The notes under the pieces: generated by a model
What the model saw: only the letters and a program-made list of their open reading frames with translations
The model's database searches: none
What the model was told of the DNA's origin: nothing
Made by a program: the position numbers and the translations under genes
In this document: one piece after another, positions 61,628-64,000 of the stretch
Layout of the letters: the number at the start of each line of letters is the position of its first letter
Position numbering within the stretch: the first letter of the stretch is position 1
Assembly: GCF_003206615.1 (NCBI RefSeq)
Contig: NZ_PZJW01000005.1
Location: forward strand, 62,001-126,000
Source of the DNA: Salinicola acroporae
GTDB lineage: Bacteria; Pseudomonadota; Gammaproteobacteria; Pseudomonadales; Halomonadaceae
Direction of reading: 5' to 3'
DNA: 64,000 nucleotides

Positions 61628-62647
61628 TCACGACAGCCCTTTTCCCCGCTGTGCCGTGGTTCGCGGCGACTCGCCGAACCGTGCCCGATAGACCCGGGAG
61701 AAATGCGCTGGCTGGGTGAACCCCGCCGCCAGCGCGGCCTGAGTCACGCTGGTTCGGCTATCGGCAAGGATCTGCCGGGCCCGATCGAGTCGCAGTGATA
61801 GATAGCGGCCCTTCGCCGTTTCGCCGCGATAACGCTGAAAGAGCCGGTTGAGCTGGCGCTGGGACTGGCCAACCCGTTGGCAGATATCCGGGATCGTCAG
61901 CGGCTGCGCCAGATTGGCTTCCATGATCGCCTCCGCCCGACGCACGCTGCGGGGTCGATACTCCGAGCCGGCTCGCCCCTCGCCATCCCCCTGGACGCGA
62001 GGGTCCAGACGCGAGTGCACCAGCTGTCGGCTCAGTGCCGCGACCAGATTGGTCCCGTGCTCCCGCTCGATGAAAGCCATCATCAGATCGAGACTGGCCG
62101 CGCCGCCGCCGCCCGTCAGACGCTGCCGATCGAACCGGTAGCGGGCGTCGCTCAGGGCGAGACCGGGGAACTCTTCCGCGAAGGCCGGTGCGCTCTCCCA
62201 GTGGAGGGCCACTTCGAAGCCGTCGAGCAACCCGGCCCGAGCCAGAATGAACGCCCCCGTCTCCAGCGCCGCGAGTAGTCCGCCATGGGCCGCGACCTGG
62301 CGCAACGCCGCCCAGTGCGACGAGGCCACCGTCGCTTCGGCCTCATACGAGGCCACGACGAACAGATTGTCGAAGATCGGCGTTCGCCCCAGCGCCGCGT
62401 CGACATCGACGGTCACGCCGTTGCTGGCGGTCACCGGCCGACCATCGTTGGAAAACAGCCGCCACGCGAACAGCGGGCGGCCGAATCGATTGGCGACGCG
62501 CAGCGGCTCGAGCAGACAATAAAGCGTCAGCATCGAGAACTTCGGCAGCAACCAGAGATTGACCGTGACATCAGCCTCCTCGGGCGACAGCACGGGCGGC
62601 AGATCGGGGCGGGGATAGAGCCATTCCGGCGTCGAATGATCGGACAT
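61628..62647 (-). CDS. cdhR: GlxA-family regulator, CdhR-like
   Basis: A 339-aa regulator with the same architecture as the one at 56697: a DJ-1/PfpI-like domain (about 30-215: VNLWLLPKFSMLTLYCLLEPLRVANRFG, LETGAFILARAGLLDGF) and a C-terminal AraC domain (about 235-335: IMEANLAQPLTIPDICQRVGQSQRQLNRLF, ALAAGFTQPAHFSRVYRARFG). It precedes the carnitine cleavage/dehydrogenase operon on the same strand and so resembles CdhR of Pseudomonas, the carnitine-responsive activator. The ATG at 62647 is used; a TTG 12 codons upstream is less likely. The dioxygenase gene starts 95 bp away on the other strand. Confidence 0.87.
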   Translation of the reverse strand: MSDHSTPEWLYPRPDLPPVLSPEEADVTVNLWLLPKFSMLTLYCLLEPLRVANRFGRPLFAWRLFSNDGRPVTASNGVTVDVDAALGRTPIFDNLFVVASYEAEATVASSHWAALRQVAAHGGLLAALETGAFILARAGLLDGFEVALHWESAPAFAEEFPGLALSDARYRFDRQRLTGGGGAASLDLMMAFIEREHGTNLVAALSRQLVHSRLDPRVQGDGEGRAGSEYRPRSVRRAEAIMEANLAQPLTIPDICQRVGQSQRQLNRLFQRYRGETAKGRYLSLRLDRARQILADSRTSVTQAALAAGFTQPAHFSRVYRARFGESPRTTAQRGKGLS

Positions 62648-62742
62648 GGCGAAAAGCGTCGCCGATACGGCCAAAAATATCAATTGCCTTCACGCGACAC
62701 CGCCTAGGGTATCAGGACACTGATCCACCGAGAGATGTCGCC

Positions 62743-63873
62743 ATGGATGTTTTCGTCGAGATCATTCCCGGCAACCACGCTCGCCAGCTGAGAGTGGTCG
62801 AGGGCAATCGGGAAACGCGCTTCCACGCGCTGTGGCTACGCGAGCGCTCCCCCGATGCGGAAACGCTCGATCCTCGCACCGGCCAGCGGCTGATCGAGGC
62901 GGCCACCTTGCCGCTGGATCTGGCGCTGACCGACGCAGGCTGCGACGGCGAGACGGTCGATTTGACGTTCAGCGACGGACATCGTGCCCGTTTCACCTTG
63001 CGCGACTTGCATCCGGAACCGCCGGCCGGCGCCGTCCATGAGCACTGGGATGCGTCACTGGCGATCATGCCGAGTGCCGATTTCAGCCAGGCGCTGGAGC
63101 GCGACGATGCCCTGTCGGAGATGCTCGAGGCGCTCGAGCGCTACGGTTTCGTCAAGGTCGGCGGCGTGCCGCTGACGCGCGATGGCATGATGCCGCTGGT
63201 GGAGCGCCTGGGGCCGTTGCGCCGAACCAACTGGGGCGGCATCGCCGACGTCAAGTCGATCGCCGATGCCTTTGATCTGACCATGACGCAGCGCGGACTC
63301 GAACCGCACACCGATAACCCCTATCGCGACCCGATACCCGGCTATATCTGGCTGCACTGCCTGAGCAACGCCGACAGCGGCGGTGACAGCACTCTGACCG
63401 ATGGCTTCATGGCCGCGGAGCGCCTGCGCAAGGACGATCCCGACGCCTTCGACTGCTTGACCCGGACCTCGACACGATTTCGCTATGTCGACGATGACGC
63501 CCACCTGGAAAGCGAGGGCCCGCTGATCGAGCTCGACGCCCGTGGCAAGGTGATCCGGGTACGCTACAACAATCGCACCGAGCGCATCCCGCCGTTGCCG
63601 CCAGAGCAACTGGAGCGCTACTACGCGGCCCGGCGCGCCTTCTTCGCGCTGATCACGGCGCCGGAACTGACCCTGACGCCCAAGTTGGCACCCGGCGAGA
63701 TGCTGATCATGGACAACTACCGGCTGCTGCACGGACGCACTGCCTTCCAGCTCAGCCAGGGCGTTCGCCATCTGCGCCAGGGGTACGTCGATCGCGACAC
63801 CACCGCCAGCCGACGACTGACGTTGCGTCGCCAGGCCGGTGCCCCACTCCACTCGCTGCAGGAGTCCGCATGA
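62743..63873 (+). CDS. Gamma-butyrobetaine dioxygenase-like Fe(II)/2-oxoglutarate oxygenase (paralogue 2)
   Basis: A 376-aa oxygenase of the same family. The N-terminal domain (about 15-95: VVEGNRETRFHALWLRERSPD) resembles the DUF971 part but lacks much of its metal site. Iron ligands are His189 and Asp191 (LEPHTDNPYRD) and His330 (NYRLLHGRTAFQ). It differs from the first paralogue at the substrate side, so it may act on another trimethylammonium compound, such as gamma-butyrobetaine itself or trimethyllysine. Its stop overlaps the next gene as ATGA. It diverges from the CdhR-like regulator, which is probably its regulator as well. Confidence 0.86.
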   Translation: MDVFVEIIPGNHARQLRVVEGNRETRFHALWLRERSPDAETLDPRTGQRLIEAATLPLDLALTDAGCDGETVDLTFSDGHRARFTLRDLHPEPPAGAVHEHWDASLAIMPSADFSQALERDDALSEMLEALERYGFVKVGGVPLTRDGMMPLVERLGPLRRTNWGGIADVKSIADAFDLTMTQRGLEPHTDNPYRDPIPGYIWLHCLSNADSGGDSTLTDGFMAAERLRKDDPDAFDCLTRTSTRFRYVDDDAHLESEGPLIELDARGKVIRVRYNNRTERIPPLPPEQLERYYAARRAFFALITAPELTLTPKLAPGEMLIMDNYRLLHGRTAFQLSQGVRHLRQGYVDRDTTASRRLTLRRQAGAPLHSLQESA

Positions 63874-64000
63874 ACGCCACGTTTACCCGGTTCGATCATA
63901 GCCAGGCGGATGACTGGCAAGAGATCGACGCCCACTTTCGCGACTACCGCGAAGGCGTGGTCGAGCGTGTGATCGCGCATCTCCTGCGTCTCGAGGGCGA
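63870..64000 (+). CDS. Start of a probable HD-domain protein, cut by window edge
   Basis: Only the first 43 codons lie in the window. The ATG at 63870 overlaps the stop of the oxygenase gene (ATGA). The sequence DWQEIDAHFRDYREGV and ERVIAHLLRLEG resembles the start of HD-domain hydrolases commonly encoded next to gamma-butyrobetaine dioxygenases and other 2-oxoglutarate oxygenases, as far as I recall. Too little is present to be sure of family or length. The coupling suggests it works with the oxygenase. Confidence 0.45.
   Translation, partial: MNATFTRFDHSQADDWQEIDAHFRDYREGVVERVIAHLLRLEG

Noticed and set aside
1-64000. CRISPR arrays, phage or transposase genes, tRNA or rRNA
   Set aside because: Looked for repeat-spacer patterns, recombinase/transposase signatures and tRNA-like cloverleaves; none was seen. 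The only clear tandem repeats are the short ones listed.

Overview
The window is GC-rich Gammaproteobacterial DNA. Its content points to a moderately halophilic member of the Halomonadaceae (Halomonas/Chromohalobacter/Salinicola-like). The clues are a complete HexR-type Entner-Doudoroff (ED) gene set, a carnitine-to-glycine-betaine pathway that yields an osmoprotectant, and paired SulP/UspA and MntH/MntR genes. The genus is inferred from gene content, not proven. No rRNA, tRNA, insertion sequence, phage or CRISPR array was seen.

Left part (1-13 kb): a truncated RND efflux pump (acrB, acrA) diverges from its TetR repressor across an AcrR-box-like operator. Next come an SMP-30/gluconolactonase gene broken by one in-frame amber codon, a fructosamine-kinase-like gene overlapping a Kef-type antiporter, a DUF482 protein, pncB, a secreted dienelactone hydrolase and a PAS-GGDEF protein with a degenerate signature.

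Central sugar block (13.5-29.5 kb): gap diverges from edd-glk-mutarotase-aldo/keto reductase, all joined by ATGA/GTGA overlaps, followed by a PfkB sugar kinase. On the other side, zwf-pgl-eda runs leftward and diverges from hexR. Related palindromes lie in the gap/edd and zwf/hexR intervals and are candidate HexR operators. A ketone-body module (LysR, scoA-scoB, thiolase, 3-hydroxybutyrate dehydrogenase) is nested between the two ED halves.

29.5-33.4 kb: a PhnD/PhnC/PhnE-like ABC importer (selenate, phosphite or phosphonate class) with a fused two-domain permease, then a methyltransferase.

34.4-46.8 kb: a tightly coupled aryl-polyene (APE, xanthomonadin-like) pigment cluster. It has a chain-length factor, one ACP, a membrane protein, a fused acyl-ligase/dehydratase, a glycosyltransferase, an acyltransferase, a LolA-like carrier, an MMPL exporter, a flavin-dependent halogenase-like protein, a DUF3261 lipoprotein, a ketosynthase, a dehydratase and a ketoreductase. 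It is reduced compared with enterobacterial APE clusters. The halogenase-like enzyme, which carries the WxWxIP motif and the conserved lysine, is the most interesting element of the window. Two stretches of ATGA-coupled mini-ORFs link genes within the cluster.

46.9-56.6 kb: a membrane coiled-coil protein, RidA, a SulP transporter and UspA separated by an 8-copy heptanucleotide repeat, mntH-mntR, two HAD hydrolases and a slipin/NfeD pair.

56.7-64 kb: a near-symmetrical carnitine locus. A GlxA-type regulator plus a gamma-butyrobetaine dioxygenase-like gene lie on each side of a carnitine dehydrogenase / thioesterase / dehydrocarnitine-cleavage operon. The acetoacetate released by that pathway could feed the ScoAB/thiolase module of the same window. 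The last gene, probably an HD-domain protein, is cut by the window edge.
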